From an uncultured delta proteobacterium (lineage in GTDB: Bacteria > Desulfobacterota > Syntrophia > Syntrophales > UBA8958), in NCBI GenBank assembly GCA_903885795.1, contig CAISJV010000019.1, positions 62,001 to 126,000 on the forward strand: a DNA stretch of 64,000 nucleotides, in the 5' to 3' direction. The notes beneath the pieces were generated by a model that was not told where the DNA came from, ran no database searches, and saw only the letters and a list, made by a program, of their open reading frames with translations. Shown here piece after piece: positions 27,371 through 35,889 of this stretch; position 1 is the stretch's first letter; each line of letters begins with the position of its first letter. Both the position numbers and the translations under genes were made by a program.

Positions 27371-27658
27371 TTATTCTGCGGTTTTAGTTTCTACGGATGA
27401 TTCCGTTTTCGTTGTTTCCGTAACCGTCGTATCGGTTGACACCGATTCTTCGTGCTTCGCCTCACTGTGCGGCGCCTTGACTCCACCGTAATCTGTGGCA
27501 TACCAACCGCTTCCCTTCAGGTGAAAAGAAGACAGGGACATCAGTTTTTGAACGGGTCCCTTGCAGAACTGGCAAGACTTGACGGCAGGATCCGTCATCC
27601 TCTGAAACAACTCAAAGTCCTTTCCGCACTTCCTGCATTTGTATTCATAAATTGGCAT
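27371..27658 (-). CDS. FmdB-family zinc ribbon protein
   Basis: Ninety-five residues from the ATG at 27658, preceded by GGGAGGG. The N-terminal 40 residues form the FmdB zinc ribbon with Cys8, Cys11, Cys29 and Cys32 (YEYKCRKCGKDFE ... CQFCKGP). A tail rich in Thr, Ser and Glu follows and is likely disordered. FmdB-type proteins are putative regulators, first linked to formamidase genes; a specific role is not established here. It starts 23 bases after the HExxH protein gene and may share its transcript. Confidence 0.85.
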   Translation of the reverse strand: MPIYEYKCRKCGKDFELFQRMTDPAVKSCQFCKGPVQKLMSLSSFHLKGSGWYATDYGGVKAPHSEAKHEESVSTDTTVTETTKTESSVETKTAE

Positions 27659-27681
27659 AAGCTGCCCTCCCAATCATTATT

Positions 27682-28227
27682 CTACGAAAATATTTCTCCG
27701 ATATGATAGCGACCACTGAAGCAATCCAGAACCAGTTTCAGGTCCGGATTCAGCGAGGATTGCAACATGTCGCGGGTTATACTGTGAACCTTTTCTTCCT
27801 CCTGTCGCTTCTCGTCGACAGAAAGATCAAATGCCGTCTGCCCGTTGTCAAAACGGATAACATGAACCAGTTCATGGGCCGCTATATAAAGCATTAGCGG
27901 GCTTAACCGGATAAAGGAGTGGGCCCGTTCCACGGCGTCGAGAATCCGGTCGTCCTGGAGACAGATCCGGTAAAAATGAAATCCCCGCTCCTGCCCCTGC
28001 TCCCCTTCATCCTTATGCTCATCTTTATGATAATGGTACTTACAGAGATGGGCAAAGGCACCTTTCCTGACCTCATGTTCTTCCAAGAACGCCAGGGTTT
28101 TCACGTCATAGCGATGGGCCTTGATCGTCTCCGGGCTCAGACGGAAATACCCGCTTGTCAGTCTCTCAGCATGCTGGAAGACCGAACCCGCCAGGGATAT
28201 TTGTGCAGGATTGAAATACCGGCCCAT
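27682..28227 (-). CDS. hypothetical protein with HExxH metalloprotease-like motif
   Basis: Cytoplasmic protein of 181 residues. The motif AAHELVHVIRF (His118, Glu119, His122) in a predicted helix is the zinc-binding signature of gluzincin-like peptidases. A His- and charge-rich loop (HYHKDEHKDEGEQ, about 65-77) precedes it. A third zinc ligand cannot be picked with certainty. No signal peptide. It lies between the mla operon and the FmdB gene on the same strand. Protease activity is possible but not shown. Confidence 0.6.
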   Translation of the reverse strand: MGRYFNPAQISLAGSVFQHAERLTSGYFRLSPETIKAHRYDVKTLAFLEEHEVRKGAFAHLCKYHYHKDEHKDEGEQGQERGFHFYRICLQDDRILDAVERAHSFIRLSPLMLYIAAHELVHVIRFDNGQTAFDLSVDEKRQEEEKVHSITRDMLQSSLNPDLKLVLDCFSGRYHIGEIFS

Positions 28228-28360
28228 CGCCCCTCACCACGATTCTGTCAAAATATACCGCCATTTGTTAACCCAAGTAAAAACCCCGTAATAAATACTG
28301 ACGGTGGCAATCTATGCATTTTCCCCAAATTGTCAAGAGATATCTTTATAAATGATTTCA

Positions 28361-29845
28361 TCACTTTGTCGGAATCGGGACCGATGTCAGTAGATATTTC
28401 AGGTCATCGTCCTCAAAACGGAGTGACACGCCGACATAGGGTGACTGGTTACTCTTGTTGATAAAATCATCCCATCCAGCGTTGAGATAGATATTCTTCA
28501 GGAGGCGCAATTCCCCCCCCGCCTTGAGGTGAGCATTACGGTCCGCAGCAAAATCGAAGGCCTCAAATGTCAGCTTCAGTCTATCCTTGAAGGACATGAA
28601 ATCGAGTCCCGCGCCTCCTGTGGATTCAAACACACCGCCGCGAATGACGAAGTCCTGGTAACGTTTGCCAATCTGGGCGTTAAAGAGAAGACCGCTCTTG
28701 TCCCATTCGGTAATCTGTGTGGTCGTACCGCCTTCGGGGGTGATATCCTTGACGGTCCGCCTTCCCCGAGGATCTGTAACCAGACCGAGGAGATAAAAAT
28801 AATCCTGTCGCGGCTGGATTCTCAGATCAAGGTAGCTTTTCGCATCGCTCTTCTCAGTGAGATATTCTCCCCGGTAACTAATAAAGGTCCGGAATTGATC
28901 GCTCTTATTAACAAACTTATTGATCCCGCCGAGGGTCTGATTAAGATTGTTGACCGTTTCGTCGTCATTGACGAGCTTCCCGAGGGTGCCCTGACCTTTG
29001 TTGATCTTATCCGAGACTTCCTGAAGACTGGCCATCGTCTTGTTCAAGCGGTCCGCCATCCCCTTGTCCTTAACAAGTTGCCCCACCGTCCCTTCCCCGC
29101 GACGGATACCGTCGGTAATGTCATTCAGAGAGGTAAAGGTCTTCTCCATCTGGCTGGAAGCCCCGCGCAGGCTCTCGATAACCTGGTTAATCTTGTCATC
29201 ATTCTGGACGACAACCCGGTTCAGGTTACCCGTCAACTGTTTCGTATTCTCCAGCATGGCCCTGAGTGTCGCTTCGTTATTCACCACGACGGCATTGAGA
29301 TTTTTCGTGAGAAGGCGGGTATTCTCCAGAATCGCCCCGATGGAGTCCTCACCCGTCTTCCCTCCCATGACCTTGCTCAGAGAACTCGATACCATCTTTA
29401 CATCGTCGGCAATAGACGCTAACTGATTGAGGAGTCTATCTACATCCGCCTGGCGCTCCACGCGGGAGATGCTCTCGCCGGCCTGAAGATAGGCGCCCCC
29501 TTGCGTCCCCGGGAGGATTTCAATATACTTGTCACCGAGAATGCCGTGTGTCTTAATCGCCGCCGTCACATCCTTTTCCAGCTTGACTTCAGCGGGTAGG
29601 CGCAGAGTGACAAGTGCCTTGCCGTTTTTCAGTCGGATCTTTTCCACCCGGCCGACCTCTACACCCGCAATCTGCACCGCGGCATCATGCGATAAACCGG
29701 CCGCATTATCGAATTCAACTTCCACCATGTAGCCGCGTTTGAAGGTAAACCCCCGTTGACCAACCTGGAAAGACATATAGCCAAGGACGATCAATCCGAC
29801 CAGAACGAACAGCCCCACCTTGGCCTCGGAACTAATTGAAAACAT
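28361..29845 (-). CDS. mlaD: MCE/MlaD-type substrate-binding protein of a lipid ABC transporter
   Basis: Periplasmic, membrane-anchored component of 494 residues. One N-terminal helix (about 10-27) precedes the MCE domain (about 38-117, with VGLIVLGYMSFQVGQ before it and DKYIEILPG inside). Next comes a long helical region with repeated units such as NTRLLTKNLNAVVVNNE and NTKQLTGNLNRVVVQND, and then a C-terminal beta-rich part of about 190 residues ending in LRFEDDDLKYLL, which resembles an outer-membrane beta structure. It binds phospholipid passing between membranes. E. coli MlaD has only about 180 residues, so this is the long form. Last gene of the mlaEFD set. Confidence 0.88.
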   Translation of the reverse strand: MFSISSEAKVGLFVLVGLIVLGYMSFQVGQRGFTFKRGYMVEVEFDNAAGLSHDAAVQIAGVEVGRVEKIRLKNGKALVTLRLPAEVKLEKDVTAAIKTHGILGDKYIEILPGTQGGAYLQAGESISRVERQADVDRLLNQLASIADDVKMVSSSLSKVMGGKTGEDSIGAILENTRLLTKNLNAVVVNNEATLRAMLENTKQLTGNLNRVVVQNDDKINQVIESLRGASSQMEKTFTSLNDITDGIRRGEGTVGQLVKDKGMADRLNKTMASLQEVSDKINKGQGTLGKLVNDDETVNNLNQTLGGINKFVNKSDQFRTFISYRGEYLTEKSDAKSYLDLRIQPRQDYFYLLGLVTDPRGRRTVKDITPEGGTTTQITEWDKSGLLFNAQIGKRYQDFVIRGGVFESTGGAGLDFMSFKDRLKLTFEAFDFAADRNAHLKAGGELRLLKNIYLNAGWDDFINKSNQSPYVGVSLRFEDDDLKYLLTSVPIPTK

Positions 29846-29859
29846 TCATACCTCCCTAC

Positions 29860-30606
29860 TTACATGATCCTGATCGGTCCCTCGATGCTGCCCGCAAGGA
29901 ACTGCACGATTACAGGATTATCTGACGCCCGGATTTCTTCGGATGTTCCATACGCAATAATGTCCCCTTCGTAGAGCATGGCAATCTTATGACCAATCCG
30001 GAAGATGGACTGAATATCATGACTGATGACGACACAGGTCAGGTTGAAGTTCTGCTGGGTCTCAATAATCAGTTGATTGATGGCCTCGGCCATGATCGGA
30101 TCGAGTCCCGTGGTTGGTTCATCAAAAAGAACAATCTGTGGATGCAGGGCAATCGCCCGAGCCAGGCCGACCCGTTTCCGCATGCCACCGCTCAGCTCTG
30201 ACGGCATCTTTTCCTCCACCCCCGTCAAACCCACTGCCCGGAGCCGGTCCGCAACAATCTCCCAAATTTCTTTTTCCTTTATCTTGGCGTGCTCACGAAG
30301 CGGAAAAGCGACGTTTTCACCCACGTTCATGGAATCAAAAAGGGCGGCTTCTTGAAAAAGCATCCCGAATTTCTTCCTTATTTCATTGAGTTCTTTGTCG
30401 TTGAGCTTCGTCATGTCCACACCATCGACGAGCACCTGCCCGGAGTCAGGCCTCATGAGTCCGATGATATGCTTGAGGAGCACACTCTTTCCCCCGCCGC
30501 TGCGCCCGATAATGACCGTGGTCTTACCATCTTCTATCTCCAGATTCAGCCCGTTGAGGACTTTCTGTTTACCAAAGGATTTATGGATGTCAACAAGTTT
30601 TATCAT
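29860..30606 (-). CDS. mlaF: ABC transporter ATPase MlaF
   Basis: Cytoplasmic ATPase of 248 residues that powers Mla lipid transport. Walker A is GRSGGGKSVLLKH (about 33-45), signature LSGGMRKRVGLARA, Walker B IVLFDEPTTGLDP, and the H loop lies in VVISHDIQ. The form GxSGGGKS and the ending are typical of the MlaF/Ttg2A branch. It sits 14 bases after mlaE and 14 bases before mlaD, giving the standard E-F-D order. Confidence 0.93.
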   Translation of the reverse strand: MIKLVDIHKSFGKQKVLNGLNLEIEDGKTTVIIGRSGGGKSVLLKHIIGLMRPDSGQVLVDGVDMTKLNDKELNEIRKKFGMLFQEAALFDSMNVGENVAFPLREHAKIKEKEIWEIVADRLRAVGLTGVEEKMPSELSGGMRKRVGLARAIALHPQIVLFDEPTTGLDPIMAEAINQLIIETQQNFNLTCVVISHDIQSIFRIGHKIAMLYEGDIIAYGTSEEIRASDNPVIVQFLAGSIEGPIRIM

Positions 30607-30618
30607 GAATCTTCACGC

Positions 30619-31398
30619 TTAAAACATCAGGGCCGTTAAAAAATAATCGCTGATGAGGATTGTAATGGAGGCCAGAACGACGGCTTCGGTGGTTGCCCGT
30701 CCTACACCTTCCGCGCCGCCACTGGTATTAAATCCCTTATAGCAGCCGACAAGGGACAGGATGAGACCAAAGCAGGCCGCCTTGATCAGACCGTTATAAA
30801 TATCATTCAATTCAACCATTTTCGTTATGTTCTTAATAAAAATACCGGAATTGATATTTAAAATCTGCACCCCCACAAAATATCCGCCGAGGATTCCGAC
30901 AAAGTCGCTGATAACAGTCAGAAAAGGAACCATGATGACGCCGGCGATAACACGGGGAACGATAAGATATTGCACGGGATTGGCAGCCATGACATAGAGG
31001 GCGTCGATCTGCTCCGTAACCTTCATGGTGCCAAGTTCTGCTGCCATGGCCGATCCGGCCCGGGCCGTCACCATCAGGGACGTAAGGACTGGCCCCAGCT
31101 CTCTCGTCATGCCGAGGGCCACCGCCGAACCTACCATACTCTCGGCGCTGAACATCCGGAAACCATGATAGCCTTGCAGGGCCATAACCATACCCGTAAA
31201 CATGCCCGTCAATACTACCACAAAAATAGAACGGACACCGACGAATTCCATCTGTTTGAAAATATTGCGCAGGCGCCAGGGAGGCCGGACCATCCAACTC
31301 AATACGGAAAGAAACAGGAGGATGATCCGGCCCATCTCTTCCACCGCGTGTAATACTGATTTCCCCAAAGAATCGAATATGGCTGCAAGGAGTCGCAC
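30619..31398 (-). CDS. mlaE: ABC transporter permease MlaE
   Basis: Inner-membrane permease of 259 residues with about five hydrophobic segments and the family stretch GMTRELGPVLTSLMVTARAGSAMAAELGTMKVTEQIDAL (about 125-165). It forms the channel of the MlaFEDB-like complex. The start directly abuts the stop of the first Ddl gene, so ligase and lipid transporter genes belong to one transcript. No mlaB or mlaC lies in the window. Confidence 0.93.
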   Translation of the reverse strand: MRLLAAIFDSLGKSVLHAVEEMGRIILLFLSVLSWMVRPPWRLRNIFKQMEFVGVRSIFVVVLTGMFTGMVMALQGYHGFRMFSAESMVGSAVALGMTRELGPVLTSLMVTARAGSAMAAELGTMKVTEQIDALYVMAANPVQYLIVPRVIAGVIMVPFLTVISDFVGILGGYFVGVQILNINSGIFIKNITKMVELNDIYNGLIKAACFGLILSLVGCYKGFNTSGGAEGVGRATTEAVVLASITILISDYFLTALMF

Positions 31399-32469
31399 TT
31401 ACAGAGGCCCTCTTTTACCGTTATGGGCTTTAATAGCCGCGTCAATGACCCGGCTGATGAAATCGGCCTGGGTAATGCCGGCGGCGGCGGCCTGATGAAA
31501 CAGTACCGTCGAAGGCGTCATCCCGGGCAGGGTATTGGGTTCAAGAACGGATACCCTCCCATCGGGACGGACAAACATATCAATGCGGGCGTAACCTTTG
31601 AGGTCCAGGACTTGGAAGGTTGCGATCGCCGTTTCCTGAATTTTTATCAGGACATCATCGGGAACCCTGGCCGGGGTCTTGTTTTCTCCCTGACCATACA
31701 GAAACTTGTCCTCCAAAGAAAGGATGTCGTCGGTCGGAACCGTCTCCGACGGTGTGAGAGCCAGCGGCGGATCGTCCCCCAGGACACCGCAGGTAACTTC
31801 CATTCCGGTGAGGAATTCCTCCACCAGAGCCACATTGTCCCAGGTGAAGGCGGACTCTATAGCCGCGGCGACTCCCTCAATGGAGACAACCTTTTTCACG
31901 GCGGTGCTGCACCCTTCCCTGGTAGGCTTGACAATACAGGGAAAACCTGTCTCTTTTTCCACCCGGGCAAGAATCTTTTCCCGCCCTACCCCATCCCATG
32001 TCTTCCTGAAAACTGGAATAGTCACGGGGACGTCAAGACCGCTCATGGACAGGATACGGCGGCAGACATATTTATCCATTCCCAGTGCCGAGGCAAGAAC
32101 CCCCGAACCCGTATAGGGAATATGCAATAACTCGAGGAGTCCCTGGATGCATCCGTCTTCCCCATACTTGCCATGCAGGCCAAGATAAACGAGATCGGTG
32201 CAGTCCTTCAGGGATTCATACGGAATCTGTCTGGCTTCCGTCTCCAGATCATCCTCGATGTCCCTGGTACTGTTTCTCATGAGGAGCTTCAAGGGAATAT
32301 CCCAGAGGCGGGCCTGAGAGTCCATAAACACTGCCAAGGGATCGAATCTTTTTCGATCCATCTTGCTGAATATATTCCGGCCGCTCTCCAGAGAAACTTC
32401 TTTCTCCGAGGATACCCCCCCCATGATAACCGCAACTCTGAGCTTTTTCGATATCATCTCACCTGCCAT
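31399..32469 (-). CDS. D-alanine--D-alanine ligase family protein (paralogue 1)
   Basis: ATP-grasp ligase of about 356 residues that would join two D-amino acids for peptidoglycan. The ATG at 32469 is preferred because the frame before it lies in an intergenic repeat. The metal-binding motif is canonical (LEPNTLPGMTP, near 311), as is GGVSSEKEVSLESG at the N terminus. The serine loop normally read EGSSVGV is EGCSTAV (near 188), and the omega-loop region reads EDKFLYGQGEN, without the Tyr of D-Ala-D-Ala enzymes. Its specificity may differ from D-Ala-D-Ala. It is translationally adjacent to mlaE and 105 bases after the second ligase. Confidence 0.85.
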   Translation of the reverse strand: MAGEMISKKLRVAVIMGGVSSEKEVSLESGRNIFSKMDRKRFDPLAVFMDSQARLWDIPLKLLMRNSTRDIEDDLETEARQIPYESLKDCTDLVYLGLHGKYGEDGCIQGLLELLHIPYTGSGVLASALGMDKYVCRRILSMSGLDVPVTIPVFRKTWDGVGREKILARVEKETGFPCIVKPTREGCSTAVKKVVSIEGVAAAIESAFTWDNVALVEEFLTGMEVTCGVLGDDPPLALTPSETVPTDDILSLEDKFLYGQGENKTPARVPDDVLIKIQETAIATFQVLDLKGYARIDMFVRPDGRVSVLEPNTLPGMTPSTVLFHQAAAAGITQADFISRVIDAAIKAHNGKRGPL

Positions 32470-32474
32470 AATCA

Positions 32475-32512
32475 ACCCCATCCCCACCCTGCCTTCCCCT
32501 TAAAGGGAGGGA
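32475..32512. repeat. short intergenic C/G-rich hairpin repeat
   Basis: A C-rich tract (CAACCCCATCCCCACCC) followed by CTTCCCCTTAAAGGGAGG, resembling the stretches at 49083-49127 and 49911-49947. It occupies the gap between the two ligase genes. Confidence 0.45.
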
Positions 32513-32592
32513 AACATGGAAACACTTCCCCAATTTATTCTCGCGGCGACGTGGAAATTGTCCGCATATTTCCCATATCGCCTATTGCCTTC

Positions 32593-33648
32593 TTAAAGCG
32601 GCCCTCTTTTCCCCTTGTGAATGGCGAGGGCGTTCTGAATCAATGCTGATATCATCATCGACGGCAACATCCCGGCGCTGGCCGCCTGCTCAAAAAAGAA
32701 TGAAGACGGGGCCATACCCGAGGATGAATTCGGATCGGTAATAAAAATCCTGCCATCATTCAGGTAGAAACCATCGATACGTCCGTAGGATCGAAAGCCG
32801 AGCACTTCAAAGGCTTTCGCTGCTTCCGCCTTGATTTTCGCCGCTGTTTCCAGGGGAATGTTTTTGGGCGGCGTGAATTTCCGGCAACGTCCCGGCATGT
32901 ACTTGTCGTCATAGGTGTAAAAGGCGCTCTGGGGATAAATCTCTGTCAGATCCAGGGGCGCGATCTCGCCTTCCCGCTCCAAAACGATACAGGAAAACTC
33001 GATGCCTTCGAGAAATTCCTCGATCAGCACCGCCCGGTCCCAGCGCAAGGCCTCTTTTATTACCCCATCCAGATCGGCCATATCAGAAATTTTGCCTACC
33101 CCGACACTCGATCCTTCCCGGACCGGTTTGACAAAAAAGGGCAGGACAAAATTTTCCCGCAACTTTTCCTGCACTCGCCCCGGCGCCCGCAACCATTCAT
33201 CTTCATAGACAACCATACTTTTCGGGACGTCAATCCCCGCCGCCGCCAATATTTTTTGCTGGATATGCTTGTCCATCCCCAGGGCGGACGCTAAAACCCC
33301 CGGTCCCGTATAAGGAATCCCGAGGAGTTCGAGGAGACCCTGGATACATCCGTCATCACCGTATTTACCATGGAGGGAAATGAAGGCAAAATCAATGTTC
33401 TCTTTCAACGCTTCATAGGGCATCCTCTTGGCTTCGCTTGCCAAACGTTCCGTAATATCGACAGTCGTATTCTGGGATACCAGTTGCCAGGGGATCTCCC
33501 AGAGACCACCATCGCCATCCATAAACAGCGGCGCTCCCTCGTAGCATTCCGGATCGAGATTGTCATAGACATTCCGACCACTGTTGAGGGATACCTCCCG
33601 CTCCGATGACATCCCCCCCAGGATGATACCCACCCGTAATTTGTTCAT
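32593..33648 (-). CDS. D-alanine--D-alanine ligase family protein (paralogue 2)
   Basis: ATP-grasp ligase of 351 residues, clearly related to its neighbour (both end in HKGKRGPL or HNGKRGPL). Here the serine loop is canonical (EGSSVGVGK, near 179) and the omega loop has the Tyr pattern (FYTYDDKYMPG), but the metal site reads ITDPNSSSGMAP (near 304) where EPNTLPGM is expected: Glu becomes Asp, and the Thr-Leu-Pro segment becomes Ser-Ser-Ser. It may be a less active or repurposed enzyme. The ATG at 33648 has AAGG just before it. It begins 17 bases after the alanine racemase gene. Confidence 0.85.
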   Translation of the reverse strand: MNKLRVGIILGGMSSEREVSLNSGRNVYDNLDPECYEGAPLFMDGDGGLWEIPWQLVSQNTTVDITERLASEAKRMPYEALKENIDFAFISLHGKYGDDGCIQGLLELLGIPYTGPGVLASALGMDKHIQQKILAAAGIDVPKSMVVYEDEWLRAPGRVQEKLRENFVLPFFVKPVREGSSVGVGKISDMADLDGVIKEALRWDRAVLIEEFLEGIEFSCIVLEREGEIAPLDLTEIYPQSAFYTYDDKYMPGRCRKFTPPKNIPLETAAKIKAEAAKAFEVLGFRSYGRIDGFYLNDGRIFITDPNSSSGMAPSSFFFEQAASAGMLPSMMISALIQNALAIHKGKRGPL

Positions 33649-33667
33649 CAACCTTAAGCTGCCTTTC

Positions 33668-35626
33668 TTAAGAATCCCAGACGAAGGTCACACCGCTGTT
33701 CGGAAAAATCCAGGTATGATTCGGAGCCCGGAGACGTATATATTTGCCTTTTTCCCGAATGACTTCCGGATAAGGGTGCTTGCCTGCGAAAAAACTCACC
33801 TCTCGGACATGCCGGAAACCCGTTTTCTCATAATTGAAGGAAATATCGAGTCCCCGGGTCGGATAGACAACATAGACGGAAAAAATGTTGTTCGTCCGGG
33901 ATTTCTTCGTAAATATCTCGATAGCCACTTCAACCTGGATATTGAGCTTTTCCCGCAGGGCCTCATGGCTGCACCAGACCTCATAACCCCGGGAGGTCAT
34001 TTCAGTGCGGATGATTGGAACATCAATGTCATCGATACTTACCCTGGCAACGCGAAAATCCCTCTCCATCACCAGATTTTCCCCCCGGCTCATAAGCCAG
34101 CGGTATTCACACCGGGGATCTTCAAAAAACGCGGCCAACTGTTCCTCATCAAAGGCACAGCCAATGACGAAAGCGTCGTTTTTCAATGATTTTTTATAAG
34201 AGACCCGGGTGGTTACATTCAAGGCATCTTCGCGTCGGGCCGCCTTTCCATCTTTCCCTGCATCGATCTCGGCGACGCTTATATCATAACGGAAGTCTTC
34301 CCGCAATTCCAACTGCCGATCCTCTTTTCCGAAGAGGGTCTCGAACATTTCGTAGTAGATTGCATCCCCTAATTCCTCGCTCCGGGCCCGGGTTTGAAAA
34401 CACTGACGAATGATGCTGTCGATCCTGTCGATAGACCGCTCTTCGTCAGGGATATAGATGCGCCTCAGCCTTGGCAGAATAGTGTCCGCCTTTCCCTTAT
34501 GGATAAACAACCGGGGCGCCCGCTTCCCTAGGGCACAAAGGATTTCATAGCTGATGCTACCCACACGACCGGCGATTTCATTGGCAGAGATTGATTCCTG
34601 TCCCTGCCGTCCCATGAGAACGACCTCGTCTCCAACCTGGCAATCCGTAATACCGCTCACATCTACAGTACACATATCCATGGAAACCCGGCCGATGACG
34701 GGTGCGCGCTTCCCCCGGATGAGAACCTCTCCCTGATTGGAAAGAATGACACCATAGCCATCGCCGTATCCTACCGGTATCGTTGCGATCCTGGTCGGCT
34801 TATCGGTGATGTAGGTACGATTGTAACCAATACTGTATCCCTTCGGAAAATCCTTCAGCAACACGATCCGCGTCTTGAAAGACATCACCGGCAACAGGTC
34901 CGCTTTGTCCCTTGTCTCCGGTGAAGGATAGATACCGTAGGACATGAGACCCGGCCTCACCATGTCGAGATTGAACTGGGGGTAGTTCAGGATGGCGCCG
35001 CTGTTGGACATATGCCGGATAGGAATACGGATTCCCGCCTCTTCCAGTTGCGCGAGAAGACGACTGAAAAGCTGTGCCTGCCCCTCGTTATACTCCAGAA
35101 GCGTCTCACTCGAGGAAAAATGGGTGAAAATCCCTTCTAGGATAAGATTCGGAAGGGCGAGGATATCCCTGATGGTCTGAAATGCCTCGTAGTAAATGGT
35201 CCCCCCACGTCCCATACCCGTATCCACCTCGACATGAGCCGGTATCCGGACATGGGCCTTCTCACAGCGATCCTGGAGGGATCTTGCAAAATGCAGGTCG
35301 GAGACGGAAGGGGTGAGATTGTACTTGATGATATCGCCGATTTCCCCTTCCGGTGAGGGGCTGAGGATTACGATTGGCGACATTACGCCGCTGACTCGGA
35401 GCTGGACGCCCTCATCGGCGTTGGCCACCCCAAGATAGACGGCGCCGTTTTTCAGGGCCACCTCGGCAATTTCGATGGCCCCGTGACCGTAGGCATCCGC
35501 CTTGACCACCTGGAGGATCTTCACGCCCGGTCGGACCAGACGCTTCATCTCCTTCCAGTTCCTGGCAAAATGATCCAGGTCAACCTCGACCCAACTCCGG
35601 TATTTATGAACTTCCTGATAAGGCAT
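33668..35626 (-). CDS. alr: alanine racemase fused to a C-terminal domain of unknown function
   Basis: PLP-dependent racemase making D-alanine for peptidoglycan. Residues 1-375 are a complete Alr: the PLP lysine in VVKADAYGHG (Lys42), HMSNSGAIL, GYNRTY with the second catalytic Tyr region, and RVSMDM. Normal Alr ends near 370 residues. Here about 275 further residues follow: a linker, a helix-rich segment with RQCFQTRARSEELGDAIYYEMF, then two beta-rich parts ending in WIFPNSGVTFVWDS. I do not recognise this domain. Two ligase genes follow, so the racemase feeds them directly. Fusion frame is continuous, with no sign of a frameshift. Confidence 0.92.
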   Translation of the reverse strand: MPYQEVHKYRSWVEVDLDHFARNWKEMKRLVRPGVKILQVVKADAYGHGAIEIAEVALKNGAVYLGVANADEGVQLRVSGVMSPIVILSPSPEGEIGDIIKYNLTPSVSDLHFARSLQDRCEKAHVRIPAHVEVDTGMGRGGTIYYEAFQTIRDILALPNLILEGIFTHFSSSETLLEYNEGQAQLFSRLLAQLEEAGIRIPIRHMSNSGAILNYPQFNLDMVRPGLMSYGIYPSPETRDKADLLPVMSFKTRIVLLKDFPKGYSIGYNRTYITDKPTRIATIPVGYGDGYGVILSNQGEVLIRGKRAPVIGRVSMDMCTVDVSGITDCQVGDEVVLMGRQGQESISANEIAGRVGSISYEILCALGKRAPRLFIHKGKADTILPRLRRIYIPDEERSIDRIDSIIRQCFQTRARSEELGDAIYYEMFETLFGKEDRQLELREDFRYDISVAEIDAGKDGKAARREDALNVTTRVSYKKSLKNDAFVIGCAFDEEQLAAFFEDPRCEYRWLMSRGENLVMERDFRVARVSIDDIDVPIIRTEMTSRGYEVWCSHEALREKLNIQVEVAIEIFTKKSRTNNIFSVYVVYPTRGLDISFNYEKTGFRHVREVSFFAGKHPYPEVIREKGKYIRLRAPNHTWIFPNSGVTFVWDS

Positions 35627-35692
35627 AAGTTTATTTCTTTCCCTATTATCTCGATAAAATCATAAATAAACTCGTAAAATTGGCCATAATCG

Positions 35693-35889
35693 ACGGCTTC
35701 GTAAAAAGATCCGCAGGCGAGGCGCGCACCGGCAAGGACTCATTGTTTTCTAATAAGCGCCCCGTCGCCCTGCCCAGGCAGGACTCCGTGATGCGCTCCC
35801 GGAACGCGAGGACTGAAGCGTACTTGGCGTACGCCGCAGGGACGAGTGATGCAGCGCAACGCAGCATCCGGGTCTTTTTACGAAGCCGT
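35693..35889. mobile_element. MITE-like element, copy 1
   Basis: Terminal inverted repeat of 17 bases, ACGGCTTCGTAAAAAGA at 35693-35709 and its exact complement at 35873-35889. The interior matches copy 2 (61728-61851) read on the other strand, with an extra block of about 70 bases in the middle. The right end touches the stop codon of the adenylate cyclase gene. No coding capacity, no transposase nearby. Confidence 0.7.
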
